Counted from the stretch's first letter, positions 34,642-43,972 are shown. The stretch is DNA of 64,000 nucleotides from Verrucomicrobiota bacterium (GCA_023426435.1 JAFAAS010000074.1:67982-131981); one strand, 5' to 3'. Numbers and translations are program-made. Notes: generated by a model from the sequence alone, not told the origin.

Positions 34642-36216
34642 TCAGTCGCGCCGCGTGACGGTGAGATAATCGCTCAGCGTCTGGACATTCCACGTGAAGG
34701 TGTCGCTGCCGATGTAACGAAAACCCGTCTGGAAGTCCGGCTGCCCGACCAGGCGTTTGCCGGGTTCGACCACATCGACCCAGCGGCCTTTCGAGTCGAG
34801 CGCGGCGACGATCTTTCGCACCTGGGCCTCGAGCTCCGGAAAGCCTTTCGCTCCCGGCCCGGGCGGCGAAACCAGCTCCGCCGCCTCGAACTTTCCGTTC
34901 GCCGTGAAGCGCGGCATCAATGACGGCGGCGGCGGCTCGATGTCGCGATTCAACATCGCGAACTCGGCCATCAGGGAATCGATCTCGGTCGGCTGTTTCC
35001 AACCATAGTGCGACGGCAGATTCGTGTCGTCGTAAGTCAGCGTGTAATAGCCTGGCGCCGAAGACCGGCCGCTCACGCCCGGAGGACGCGTCATGTAGAG
35101 CGGCTTGTTCGTCTGCAGCTCATAGTATCGCGCCATCCGACCGTCCGCCAGCTGGCAGCTCTTCAGATACGGCAACGCACGTCCGACCGCCGCCAGGTAT
35201 TTCCTGTCTCCGGTAAACCGATACACCCGCAGCAGCGCCTTGATCGCGTCTTCCGACTCCAACACCGAGATCGCCGGCGGCTCGAACTTTCGCGCCCACG
35301 TCGGATGCATCTCGTAATCGTATTGCTGGCACCACGCCGGCTGGGGATCGGGCATCTGCGCGAGCAGCAGGAAATCGGCGAAGCGAATCAACGCCGCCCG
35401 CGAACGTTCGTCGCGATACACGTCCTGCACGGTGAGCAGCGTGTAGGTGATCGAGTCCGGCATACCGTCGTTCAAGGTGTAATACTTCCAGTAATCCTCG
35501 TTGGGCCACACGCGCGCCCACTCCGCCTGATAACTCGCCTGCTTCACCGGCAGCTCCGGCGCCCGCGTCTTCCAGCCTTGCGGAAACGCGCCGTTCGGGA
35601 ACTGTGCGCCCAGCAATCCGTCGAGCGCATACTGCACTGCCTCGTGCACGACCGCGTTCTTGAATCCCAACGCCCGATCGAGCATCGCCAGGAACGCGAT
35701 CGAGGCCTGCGTCTGGTTGTCGTCGAGCGAGGAGTGATTCGAGCCCGTGCCGCGTCCATTGCGGTATTGGTTCAACCGCGTGCCGCGCGGATTGAAATCA
35801 ATCGTCTGCGACCACCCGCCCGATTGCAGCTGGCCATAAACGAGCGCCATGCCGGCGTTTGTCGCCGCGATCAAATACTCGGGATCGTCCGTCGCCTCAT
35901 AGGCCTTGAGAAACGCCATCCCCACGGAGGGCGTTCCGGGCGGCTCGGTCCAGATTTGATCCTTCGTCGCCACGCCTTCGCCCCAAGCCTGCTTGAGGTC
36001 GACACTGTAATAATAGGTGTATCCACCATGTGAGGAAACCTGGTTGGCGTAGAACTCCGACGCCTTCTTCAAGCTAGCGAGCGCTTGCTGACGCAGCTCC
36101 TCGGAATGCGTCGCGGCGCGGGCCGGGATGACAGCGGTCAGGGCCGCGACGGCGACCGCCGCGGTCGCGAATCGTCGGGATAACAGAGAGGAGAAAGCGA
36201 AGGGGATGACTTTCAT
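34642..36216 (-). CDS. Pectate lyase, PL10 (PelA-like)
   Basis: The 524-residue protein has a signal peptide (VAVAALTAVIPARA) followed by an alpha/alpha-toroid pectate lyase of the PelA/PL10 family. Typical blocks are PSVGMAFLKAYEATDDPEYL, GGWSQTIDFNP, TGSNHSSLDDNQTQASIAFL, GQFPNGAFPQGW-like sequence and YYTLNDGMPDSI. The enzyme cleaves polygalacturonate by beta-elimination, giving unsaturated ends that the GH105 hydrolase of the same operon can remove. It sits between two DUF4838 paralogues. The C-terminus (WVDVVEPGKRLVGQPDFQTGFRYIGSDTFTWN) is longer than needed for the lyase fold alone. Confidence 0.88.
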   Translation of the reverse strand: MKVIPFAFSSLLSRRFATAAVAVAALTAVIPARAATHSEELRQQALASLKKASEFYANQVSSHGGYTYYYSVDLKQAWGEGVATKDQIWTEPPGTPSVGMAFLKAYEATDDPEYLIAATNAGMALVYGQLQSGGWSQTIDFNPRGTRLNQYRNGRGTGSNHSSLDDNQTQASIAFLAMLDRALGFKNAVVHEAVQYALDGLLGAQFPNGAFPQGWKTRAPELPVKQASYQAEWARVWPNEDYWKYYTLNDGMPDSITYTLLTVQDVYRDERSRAALIRFADFLLLAQMPDPQPAWCQQYDYEMHPTWARKFEPPAISVLESEDAIKALLRVYRFTGDRKYLAAVGRALPYLKSCQLADGRMARYYELQTNKPLYMTRPPGVSGRSSAPGYYTLTYDDTNLPSHYGWKQPTEIDSLMAEFAMLNRDIEPPPPSLMPRFTANGKFEAAELVSPPGPGAKGFPELEAQVRKIVAALDSKGRWVDVVEPGKRLVGQPDFQTGFRYIGSDTFTWNVQTLSDYLTVTRRD

Positions 36217-36232
36217 GGTCGTGTGAACGGAC

Positions 36233-38230
36233 TCAGGGATAATATTCCGGCTCCTGTTTGGTTTCGTTGCTGAGCTTCCAACTGACTTCTTCCACCCACG
36301 CATTGTGGGAAAGATTGGCGAACCACTCCCGCTCGTGCGCGCGGCGGAAACGCAGCAACTCCTCGAGCAACGCCTTCCCACGCTCCGGCGCCGAGGCCGG
36401 GTCCGCGGTCGTGAGTTGCTCCGACACCGCCGAACAGAGTTTGGCGTGCGCCAAACCCGTTTGGAGGAACTTCACGCGCGCCAGCGCCTCGGGGTCGCGC
36501 GCCGCCGCCTTGGCCGCCTTCGCGAGCAAGGAATCACCCGCGGCCAGCACGTCCGCCGGAAACACGCGATGCGTCGCCTTGGCCCAGCTCCGCCAGCGCA
36601 GCGCCACGCGATCGTAGAACCGGTCCATGATCATCTGGCGGTTGTTCATCGTGTAGTTCTCGTAGTGCTCGAAATAGGCCTTCACCTGCTTCGCCGCCGG
36701 GCCAAAGGCCGCGTAATACTCGGCCAGGATTTTGTCGACCGACGCCTCCGGGTGCGTGTGCAGGCGCATCAGCAGGTAAAGCGTCGGACCCTGCGTGCTC
36801 CACTGTCCGGTGAGCGAATCGAAGTCCGTCGCCGCCATGCCGTGGGTCGCCTGGAACTGGAAGTCGTCGGCAAACTGGCGCGCGAAAATGAACGGCATGC
36901 TGTAGCCATCGAGGAAGTAATTGGTGCGCGCGAAGAGCGTCGCACCGGTGTCCGCCCAGCCCTTCCACTGGTCCTTATACCACTGATGCTCGTCGTCCGT
37001 GCGCGGATACCAGCCGGCCGAAGGACAGAATCCGAGGACGATATTCTCGTTCAACTTCACGCCCGACGTCGGGGCCTGGAAATAGTTGAAGTAAACGTAG
37101 CCAACAATTTTGACGTCCGGCCGGTGCACCGCCGCCAGCTTTTGCACGGCCAGCGCAAAGCGCGCGTAGCGATCCGAGGTGAAGCGCGTGCCGTAAACTT
37201 TGAAGTTGGGCGCATAATACTTCATCGCATCCGCCGGTTCCGGCCCGTCCCACGCCTGGCAGTTTTCGCATTCGCACGAAGCGATGAAATCGTTTTCCAC
37301 CACATTGATCGAGGCCGGCAGGCTTTCCGGCGTGCCCTGCCCCTTCTCCAGCCAGAGTTCGACAATCTTCCGGTGTAGCCCCGGCTCGGATACACACATC
37401 GAGAAGCGATCGCCGGGTTTCACCGGGCCGCGCTTGCCGTTCACGAGCTGAAACCACTCCGGATGCTCGCGCCCGTATTTCTCCCACCAATCGACATAGG
37501 CGTGGCCATAACTCAGCCGCTGGCTGCGTCCCATCCGATGACGCCGCAGAAACACCGCTTGGGCGCGCATGTAATCCTCCTTGGCGCCCGGCGTGAATCC
37601 GAGGGCCGGATACTCCGTCTGGAACGATCCCGGCCGGACGTTCCGTTGGAAAAACCGCGGGGAAATCGTCTCGTTGGCGGCGCTCACGGCGAGCGTCTTT
37701 CTCTTCGGCACAAAGGTGCCGAGTTCACCCGGCCAAATCCAGCGCACCCCGAGATCGCGCTCGAGCCACTCGTAAACGCCAAATAACGTCCCGGCCGACG
37801 CATTGAACGTTCCAAACGGCGGCGCCGCGTCCAGCGGCTGATCCGCCGCATCGCGGCCGACGATGAACAGCACGTTCTTGCCCGTCTTGAGCACAAACGT
37901 TTCCGCCGGCAACTGATCCGCCGCGATGCCCGCCGCGCGCGCCGCCTGGGTGTCGCCCACATAAATGCGCGGCTGCGACGCGTCCGTGACTTCGCCTTCG
38001 CGCCGCACCGGCAGCTTTGCGCCCGTCGCCCGTTCGACGTGTTGAACCAGTTCCTGCGCCGCATACGTCGCAGTAACCGACGGCTGATCCGACGTCACCA
38101 CCACCGCCTTGGGCGCCCCGCGAACGACCGCCTCGAAAGCCGGTTTCGCCAGCAACCCTCCCGCGGCGCCGAAGGTTAAAAACGCGCAGGCCAACCACCG
38201 TCGGCCGCAGGAAAGCAGGTCTATTTTCAT
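36233..38230 (-). CDS. DUF4838 secreted protein, paralogue B
   Basis: The 665-residue protein has a signal peptide (ACAFLTFGAAGGLLAKP). It aligns along its whole length with paralogue A at 32652-34613: the same AQELVQHVERATGAKLPV, GTLFGVYEWLERDLGVRWIWPGELGTFVPKR, RRHRMGRSQRLSYGHAY, HPEWFQLVNGKRGP, CECENCQAWDGPEPAD and RRAHEREWFANL blocks. The two genes flank the PL10 lyase, so a local duplication is likely. Differences concentrate in the N-terminal domain and the C-terminal helices, suggesting related but different substrates. The gene lies 55 bp after the GH31 stop. Confidence 0.8.
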   Translation of the reverse strand: MKIDLLSCGRRWLACAFLTFGAAGGLLAKPAFEAVVRGAPKAVVVTSDQPSVTATYAAQELVQHVERATGAKLPVRREGEVTDASQPRIYVGDTQAARAAGIAADQLPAETFVLKTGKNVLFIVGRDAADQPLDAAPPFGTFNASAGTLFGVYEWLERDLGVRWIWPGELGTFVPKRKTLAVSAANETISPRFFQRNVRPGSFQTEYPALGFTPGAKEDYMRAQAVFLRRHRMGRSQRLSYGHAYVDWWEKYGREHPEWFQLVNGKRGPVKPGDRFSMCVSEPGLHRKIVELWLEKGQGTPESLPASINVVENDFIASCECENCQAWDGPEPADAMKYYAPNFKVYGTRFTSDRYARFALAVQKLAAVHRPDVKIVGYVYFNYFQAPTSGVKLNENIVLGFCPSAGWYPRTDDEHQWYKDQWKGWADTGATLFARTNYFLDGYSMPFIFARQFADDFQFQATHGMAATDFDSLTGQWSTQGPTLYLLMRLHTHPEASVDKILAEYYAAFGPAAKQVKAYFEHYENYTMNNRQMIMDRFYDRVALRWRSWAKATHRVFPADVLAAGDSLLAKAAKAAARDPEALARVKFLQTGLAHAKLCSAVSEQLTTADPASAPERGKALLEELLRFRRAHEREWFANLSHNAWVEEVSWKLSNETKQEPEYYP

Positions 38231-38285
38231 TGGAGTAATTGGGAAATGAATACGTCGCTTCGAGTGATGAGCGTGCTCGCGCGGC

Positions 38286-40706
38286 TTACGCCGTGGGCTG
38301 CAGCCGCACCGTGAGGGCGTCGCCCTGGCCTGAGTTGAATTTGCGGATCCACAGCTTTCCGGTGCTCCGGTCGTGGAACCAGCCTTCCCCGCCCGTGCGA
38401 AACGCCGCCAGCGAATCGAAGCGCTCGAGGGTGCCCGATCCTGCTGCCACCGCTGCAGCGGCGAACGTGCCGTCGAGATGAACGCGGAGGAGATGATTTC
38501 GTCGCGTTTCGCTCCAGCGCAGCGTCAACGCATCGTGGCTGCTCCACTCGGCCGCGATACGCACGGGATCTTCCGTGTCGTGCAGCGTGAACGCGCTCGC
38601 GCCGCGCACTTTCGGCCAGATCGCGAGCGTCACAAAGCCGGCGGACTCGGGCCATCCGAAGCCGCTGAACTCGTTCGTCACTTCCAGCGGAATGATCGCA
38701 CCTTCCTTGATATAGAGCGGGAACTTGTCCTTCACGAACCAGCCTTTGAACCAGGTCACATGCGCAGGCCCCACAAGCGTTTCTTGGTTGTCCCAGAAAT
38801 CATGCCAGCGACCCGCCGGCAGATAGACGCCGCGATCGTAGTTGTTGTTGAGCATCGGCGCGACCAGCAGTGACTCGCCCACGGTGAACTGGTCGTCGAC
38901 CCGCCACGTTTCGATGTCGTCCTGATTCGACCACACGAGCGGACGACAGATCGGCGCGCCCGTCGCCGCCGCCTCGCGGGCAAGCGTCGCCCAGAGCGGC
39001 GTCAGGTCGGTGTGCAGCCACGCGAGATATCGAAAGTGCGTGACCGACTCCTCGGAATACCACCAGGGCATGTGCAGCGTCTGCATGCCGGGCAGCATCG
39101 CTCCGAATTGCGCCCAACGAAGCCACACGTTTTCCGGCGCCGGCCGGTCCTCGAAGCCGCCGATGTCGGTCGAGACAAACGGAAATCCCGAAAACGCGAG
39201 CGACAGCGTCGAATACACCGTCGAGGGCAAGCCGTTGTTCGCGTAGCTGCCGCTCAAATCGCCCGGCCACTTGAAATTCGTGAACGCCGACGAACCCGCC
39301 CACGCCGCGCGTGGAATCATCAAAAACTCGTCGCCATATTTTTTCTGCAACGCTTCGAAAAACACGCGGCTATATTCTGTCGCGTAGGAGTTGTGCACCT
39401 CCGCGCCGCGTCGTCCGCCATGCAGCAGCGCATCGGCCGGCAAATCCTGTCCGGCGTCGAGTTTATAGCCGCGAATTCCGGTTTCGAGGCTTCGCTCGAT
39501 CTGCGCCCGCCACCAGGCAAACGCCTCGGGGTTGAACAAATCGATCATGTTGTAATAGCGCCCTTCGAGTTCGCCCGAGGCCGTCACGTTCACCTTCGCG
39601 TTGTCCGCCGCCGCTCCGGGTTTCCGCACGAGATATCCGCGCTCGACCGCTTCCTTCCAATTCGACGCATCGGGTGTCGTGTAAGGCACCGTCCACGCGA
39701 GCGTGCGAACTCCCTTCTCTTCCAACCGCCGCACCAGTCCGGGAAGATCCGGGCTGAATTCCGGGTTGGGCACAAAGGTATTGCGCGCATCCTGCCACGG
39801 CGGCTCGAACCACGTCACGCCCACCGGAATCGAGAGCGCCTTCAAGCGGTCGACCATGTGGATGAAGTGCTCGCCCTTCAACGTATCGATCTTCGCCGCC
39901 GGCTGCTCCGGGTCGGACATGAGCCAGAACCAGGGCTTGAACGCCCAGCGGGGCGGCCGCTGCGGCAGGCCCTGCACCGAGAGGAAATTGCGCACCGTGG
40001 TCGCGATGCTGTCGCCCGCCACGAGCACGAAATCCATCTCGTCCGTCGCCGCTTCGAACACGATCCGGTCCGACTCGCGCCGGCCCACGTCGAAGCGCAC
40101 GCGCCCGCCGTAGTTCAGGAAGAACGCGTAGTTATTCGTGGATACATAATACGGCATGTAAGCGCATTCGTCCGGCGTGCCGCCGCGCGCCCAGAGGTCG
40201 AGCGCCTGTCCGCGTTGCGCCACGCGACCGTTCCACATTTCACCAAAACCGTAGATCTCTTCGATCGTGCGCAGCGCGGTCGTGCCGCGCAGCGCCGTCA
40301 CGGCCGCGTCGACCGCGCTCACGCGCACCTGAAACCCATTGTCGCCAAACGCCCGCACTTCCGCCCGCACCGGCGTTCCGTCCGCCAACGCCACGTCGAC
40401 GAGCACGGCGTCGCCGTTCCGTCGCACCCCGGTCACTTTCTGCAACGGCTGCCACGCCCCGGCGATCTGCAGCGCCGGCGGCGCCGCCTCGACAAATCGC
40501 TCGCCTCGATCCGCGCCCTGCAAACGCAGCCGCCACGGCTCGCGTTCGATCACCAATTCCGCCCCCGCGTGACGAAGACGAATGTCCTTCGTCGTTTCCT
40601 CCACGGCGATGTCGTTCGCGCGCGCGGAGGCCGCAGCCAAGGCAGGGGTTGAAGCGAACGCGACCGCGATCGCGGCGCAGAGCAGAATCCAGGCGTTTCG
40701 TATCAT
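38286..40706 (-). CDS. GH31 family alpha-glycosidase
   Basis: This 806-residue secreted enzyme has a signal peptide (AVAFASTPALAAA). It has the GH31 layout: an N-terminal beta-sandwich, then a barrel with nucleophile D417 in GIRGYKLDAGQD and acid/base D483 in WPGDLSGSY. The C-terminal sheets include PLYIKEGAIIPL. Motifs such as YGFGEMWNGRVAQRGQALDLWARGG and WFWLMSDPEQPA suggest an alpha-xylosidase, alpha-galactosidase or sulfoquinovosidase-type rather than a classic maltase, but specificity cannot be fixed. It lies 24 bp after the GH105 gene. In the operon it would trim alpha-linked side chains before or after lyase action. Confidence 0.9.
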   Translation of the reverse strand: MIRNAWILLCAAIAVAFASTPALAAASARANDIAVEETTKDIRLRHAGAELVIEREPWRLRLQGADRGERFVEAAPPALQIAGAWQPLQKVTGVRRNGDAVLVDVALADGTPVRAEVRAFGDNGFQVRVSAVDAAVTALRGTTALRTIEEIYGFGEMWNGRVAQRGQALDLWARGGTPDECAYMPYYVSTNNYAFFLNYGGRVRFDVGRRESDRIVFEAATDEMDFVLVAGDSIATTVRNFLSVQGLPQRPPRWAFKPWFWLMSDPEQPAAKIDTLKGEHFIHMVDRLKALSIPVGVTWFEPPWQDARNTFVPNPEFSPDLPGLVRRLEEKGVRTLAWTVPYTTPDASNWKEAVERGYLVRKPGAAADNAKVNVTASGELEGRYYNMIDLFNPEAFAWWRAQIERSLETGIRGYKLDAGQDLPADALLHGGRRGAEVHNSYATEYSRVFFEALQKKYGDEFLMIPRAAWAGSSAFTNFKWPGDLSGSYANNGLPSTVYSTLSLAFSGFPFVSTDIGGFEDRPAPENVWLRWAQFGAMLPGMQTLHMPWWYSEESVTHFRYLAWLHTDLTPLWATLAREAAATGAPICRPLVWSNQDDIETWRVDDQFTVGESLLVAPMLNNNYDRGVYLPAGRWHDFWDNQETLVGPAHVTWFKGWFVKDKFPLYIKEGAIIPLEVTNEFSGFGWPESAGFVTLAIWPKVRGASAFTLHDTEDPVRIAAEWSSHDALTLRWSETRRNHLLRVHLDGTFAAAAVAAGSGTLERFDSLAAFRTGGEGWFHDRSTGKLWIRKFNSGQGDALTVRLQPTA

Positions 40707-40730
40707 GAGAACCTTGGCCGCTGCGTCGCG

Positions 40731-41861
40731 TTAGAGCCCGAGGAAAGCCGATGCACACCAGAGGATCGGCGCCTGTCCGTGGAGGTCGCCCGTGATGCGC
40801 TGACGATCGAGATAATATTGGCGGTCATTCTTTTTGTTCGTGCCTTCGCACACTTCGCGGATGTCGCCGTTGGGCTCGATGTAGTTGAGCATCGCGAGCC
40901 AGCCCTTGCGCGCCGCCGGGCCGTAAGTTTCCGCGTCCAGCCAGCCGTATTTCACGCCGGTGATGAAGGCGAAGGTGAACATGCCCGTGCACGACGTCTC
41001 CGGCCACGAGGTCGGATCGTCGATCAACTGATGCCACATGCCATTCGCATCCTGGTGCTTGAGCAACGTCGCCATCATCTTTCGGTAGCTTTGCAGGATG
41101 CGCTCGCGACGCGGGTGATCCGCCGGCATCGCGCGCAGCATTTCAGACATGCCCGCCGCGAACCAACCGTCGCCGCGGCCCCAGAAAAACGGCACATCCG
41201 GCGCGTGATAAAAAAGTCCGTTCGGCTGCTGGAGTTTCTCCAGATACGCCACCGCTTCCTCCGCCGCACGATTGAGATACTTCGCGTCTCCAGTCGCTCG
41301 ATACGCCTGCGTCTGGAGCATCGTGATCATATACATGTCATCGATCCAGAACCGCGTGTGCCAGCTCAGGCCCTTCGCCACGGCTTCGCGCGCCTCTGCG
41401 TCGAGGAGCTTTTCATCCGACGGCGTCGTCCATTGCTGATCGGCCAGGCTCAGGCCGATATTCAGGTAGCGCGGATCCTTTTTCTGGATGTAAATTTCGA
41501 GCGGCAGCGCGCCGAACACCGCGAAATCGACATTCGCCGGCGGAGGGATGAGCTTCGCCTTTTCGCCAAACAACGGCTGAAACCGGTCGACGAGACGCTG
41601 GGTCGTCGCCGCGTCCTTCGTCAGCCGCGCAAACGACAATGCGCCATACCAGGTGCAGGTTTCGACATAGTGGATGACACCCGCGCCGAGCAGGCGGTAA
41701 TCGCGTTGCAGGAAGCGCTCCGTGACGCGCTTGCCGACTTCTTCAGGCGACTGGCCCTTGGCCCAGGGGCCGAAGTCGTAGCTGGCGCGCGCCATGTGCG
41801 CACCCAGCCCCAACACGACCAATGCGAGCAAGGCGATACGAGGTAACCGGGGTGTATTCAT
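40731..41861 (-). CDS. GH105 unsaturated rhamnogalacturonyl/glucuronyl hydrolase
   Basis: The 376-residue protein has a signal peptide (LALVVLGLGAHMARA). It is an (alpha/alpha)6 enzyme with a catalytic Asp pair at D174/D175 in RFWIDDMYM, GRGDGWFAAGM, and the closing GDLHGQAPILWCASA. It removes the unsaturated uronic acid left at the non-reducing end by a polysaccharide lyase, matching the PL10 lyase in the operon. Start ATG 41861 gives the signal peptide; upstream frame sequence to 41966 lies in the Gfo/Idh coding region and is excluded. The gap to the Gfo/Idh stop is 22 bp. Confidence 0.9.
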   Translation of the reverse strand: MNTPRLPRIALLALVVLGLGAHMARASYDFGPWAKGQSPEEVGKRVTERFLQRDYRLLGAGVIHYVETCTWYGALSFARLTKDAATTQRLVDRFQPLFGEKAKLIPPPANVDFAVFGALPLEIYIQKKDPRYLNIGLSLADQQWTTPSDEKLLDAEAREAVAKGLSWHTRFWIDDMYMITMLQTQAYRATGDAKYLNRAAEEAVAYLEKLQQPNGLFYHAPDVPFFWGRGDGWFAAGMSEMLRAMPADHPRRERILQSYRKMMATLLKHQDANGMWHQLIDDPTSWPETSCTGMFTFAFITGVKYGWLDAETYGPAARKGWLAMLNYIEPNGDIREVCEGTNKKNDRQYYLDRQRITGDLHGQAPILWCASAFLGL

Positions 41862-41883
41862 AGAATGGATAACGTGTGAAAAG

Positions 41884-42930
41884 CTATAAGGTGACCAATT
41901 CCGTCCGGCCGGAGCGTTCCGCCCGGCCCATCGCCGCGAGCACCGCGGTAGCATTGACGATGTCATCGACCGGCAGCTCGACCGCGCGAACGCCCGTCAT
42001 CGCCGCGTGAAAACTCTGCCAGGGATAACTCCCCGAAACCTCGGCCGATTCCCAGGTCTGGCGCACGAGACCACCGCCCGGCTGCGAGGCGACCAAGGTC
42101 AGCCGCGACGAATGCTCCGCCTCGCCATACTCCACCGGGAACACGTTGCGCAGGATTGTGCCGCGCTCGTAGTGCAACGTGAGGGCGTTCGCGTAATGTT
42201 GGCCATTGTCCACGCAGAAGGTCGCATGCACGCTGCCGATGGCGCCGCTGACGAATTCCAACCCGAGTTGCGCGTTGTCCGCCGTGGGTCGCCCCGTGAA
42301 CAGCCGGCTGCTCAGCACCTGCACGGCGCGCACCGGCCCGAAGAGGGCGATCAAATCGTTGAGTGAATAAATTCCGAGGCGAAACACCGGCGCCGCAGGA
42401 CACAATTGCGGATCGTCAAACCATCGCCCGTCCGCCTGCTCGCGATACGAAATCAGCATTTCCGCCCGGCAGCTCACCGGCCGTCCAAGCCCATGCTCCT
42501 GCTGCCACGCCAGGATTTGTTTCAGATACCCCGGCCGCTCGGCCGCCGGGGAGTTGATCTGGATCGTGCGACCCAGGCGCCTCGCTTCTTCGAGCACGCT
42601 GCGCGCGGCGGCCGGATCGAGTTCGAAGGGCTTCGTGGTGATCACGTCCTTCCCCGCTCGGATAATCGTCCGCAGCAACGCCGCTCGTCCCACCGGCCCG
42701 CTGAACAACGCCACGGCCGGGATGTCGCCGTCGGCGAGCAACGCCTCGAGCGAGGTATATCCTTTTACCGGATACTTCGCGCAAAAGGCGGCGACCTTCG
42801 CCTCGTCCGCATCACAAACCGCCGCGACCGCGAAGCACTCCGACGCCGCCCCGCGGATCAGCGTCTCCGCCACGGCGGCCCCGAAACCGAGACCCACGAA
42901 ACCGATTTTCAACGGCGCGCGTCCCGTCAC
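41884..42930 (-). CDS. Gfo/Idh/MocA-family oxidoreductase
   Basis: The 348-residue protein has an N-terminal Rossmann fold (IGFVGLGFGAAVAETLI, then FAVAAVCDADEAK) and the family EKP-like motif VITTKPFELDPAAARSVLEEA. The second domain has the usual beta-sheet pattern. It would oxidise or reduce a sugar or sugar acid with NAD(P) in the cytoplasm. The start overlaps the AraC-regulator stop by 4 bp, tying it to the regulator at the head of the operon. Substrate unknown. Confidence 0.88.
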   Translation of the reverse strand: MTGRAPLKIGFVGLGFGAAVAETLIRGAASECFAVAAVCDADEAKVAAFCAKYPVKGYTSLEALLADGDIPAVALFSGPVGRAALLRTIIRAGKDVITTKPFELDPAAARSVLEEARRLGRTIQINSPAAERPGYLKQILAWQQEHGLGRPVSCRAEMLISYREQADGRWFDDPQLCPAAPVFRLGIYSLNDLIALFGPVRAVQVLSSRLFTGRPTADNAQLGLEFVSGAIGSVHATFCVDNGQHYANALTLHYERGTILRNVFPVEYGEAEHSSRLTLVASQPGGGLVRQTWESAEVSGSYPWQSFHAAMTGVRAVELPVDDIVNATAVLAAMGRAERSGRTELVTL

Positions 42931-43895
42931 GACGACGCCTCCATCCGCGCCGCCCAGGCGGAGGGCAGTTTGCCCGTGTGATTGCGAAAGGCGCGGCTGA
43001 AATCGTGCGGATGCCGGTAGCCCAGCCGATACGCAATCTCTTTGATGCTCGCGCCGTCCCGCTTGAGCATGCGTTCCGCTTCACGCCGGCGCAGCTCCGC
43101 CACACTCTTCATCACGGTCGTGCCTAGCCGCTCGCGGAACAAACGCTGCACGGTGGCAGGCGACACGCCGAGAAAATCCGCGAGTCGCGCGAGCGGCTGC
43201 CGCGATGACACATGGGTTTCGATCCATTGCAGTGCCCGCTCAATCGTCTCCTTGCGCGGATCTCCGGTGCTGCCTTCGCTGATACGCGCGATGCGCGCCT
43301 CGAGCAGCGATTGCAACCCGCCCAATGCCGCCTCGGAATGCAGATCGCCGCGAAACGCCTCGCTCCGGCATTGAGCGTGCAGATGCCGGAGTTCGTGCGC
43401 GTCGGCCACCTCCAGCGGATAGTGCACGAACGAGTCGCGGCGCAGTCCCGTCATCACGGCGTGCACCGGGCGCCGCCAGATCCAAACCAGGTGTTTGTTC
43501 ACCTGCGATGACGCGTCCCGCCACGCGGCCTTGCACTCGGGTCCGAGCAAGACCAGCGCAGGTCCGCGAACCTGTTCCGTCCGCCCGCCCGCCGCCAACG
43601 TTCCGGAACCCGCCTCCACGACCACATACGTCCAACCGGTCGAAGCCGAATGGGCCGACGCCATTCCTCCGAAATATCGTCCGCCCCAGGTGAGGAATTG
43701 CAGCGGTCCCACTCCGTTGTCCGGCGCTCGCCAGCACGCTTGATCCACTTGCGCTCCGGCCCCACTCCGGCCGTCGGCCGCCGCGCGATCCACGCCCCCC
43801 GTGAAACTCGCGCTCCATCGCCCGGCGCCTTGCTTCGCGACACCCGCGAACTTCGAGTTGGCTGCTGAGGTCTTTCCGAAAGCGGCGAGGGACAT
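42927..43895 (-). CDS. AraC-family transcriptional regulator at the head of the polysaccharide operon
   Basis: The 322-residue protein has an N-terminal cupin-like sensor (VVVEAGSGTLAAGGRTEQVRGPALVLL) and a C-terminal double HTH. The first HTH is LARLADFLGVSPATVQRLFRERLG; the second is IKEIAYRLGYRHPHDFSRAFRNHTGKLPSAW. Such regulators typically activate adjacent glycan genes when the inducer sugar is bound. It is the promoter-proximal gene of the ten-gene minus-strand operon, and the tandem operator copy 3 lies 40 bp upstream. The operon therefore appears to be under two layers of control: the IclR-type site and this local activator. Start at ATG 43895 is the first Met of the frame; the poorly conserved first 60 residues leave some doubt. 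Confidence 0.88.
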   Translation of the reverse strand: MSLAAFGKTSAANSKFAGVAKQGAGRWSASFTGGVDRAAADGRSGAGAQVDQACWRAPDNGVGPLQFLTWGGRYFGGMASAHSASTGWTYVVVEAGSGTLAAGGRTEQVRGPALVLLGPECKAAWRDASSQVNKHLVWIWRRPVHAVMTGLRRDSFVHYPLEVADAHELRHLHAQCRSEAFRGDLHSEAALGGLQSLLEARIARISEGSTGDPRKETIERALQWIETHVSSRQPLARLADFLGVSPATVQRLFRERLGTTVMKSVAELRRREAERMLKRDGASIKEIAYRLGYRHPHDFSRAFRNHTGKLPSAWAARMEASS

Positions 43896-43934
43896 GGTCG
43901 GGGGGAAATCAAACCGGTTCGGTCCGGGCAGGTC

Positions 43935-43972
43935 GTTTCACAATGCGAACTACGTGTTTCGTCAAACAAAAT
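43935..43972 (-). promoter_or_regulatory. Tandem operator, copy 3 (probable IclR-family site)
   Basis: The plus strand reads GTTTCACAATGCGAACT, four variable bases (ACGT), then GTTTCGTCAAACAAAAT, identical to copy 1 outside the spacer. On the minus strand TTGACG ends 66 bp before the AraC start. The divergent SMP-30 gene starts 104 bp to the right. Confidence 0.75.

Noticed and set aside
39012..40652. Long plus-strand reading frame (546 codons)
   Set aside because: It is antisense to the GH31 gene, whose catalytic motifs are complete on the other strand.
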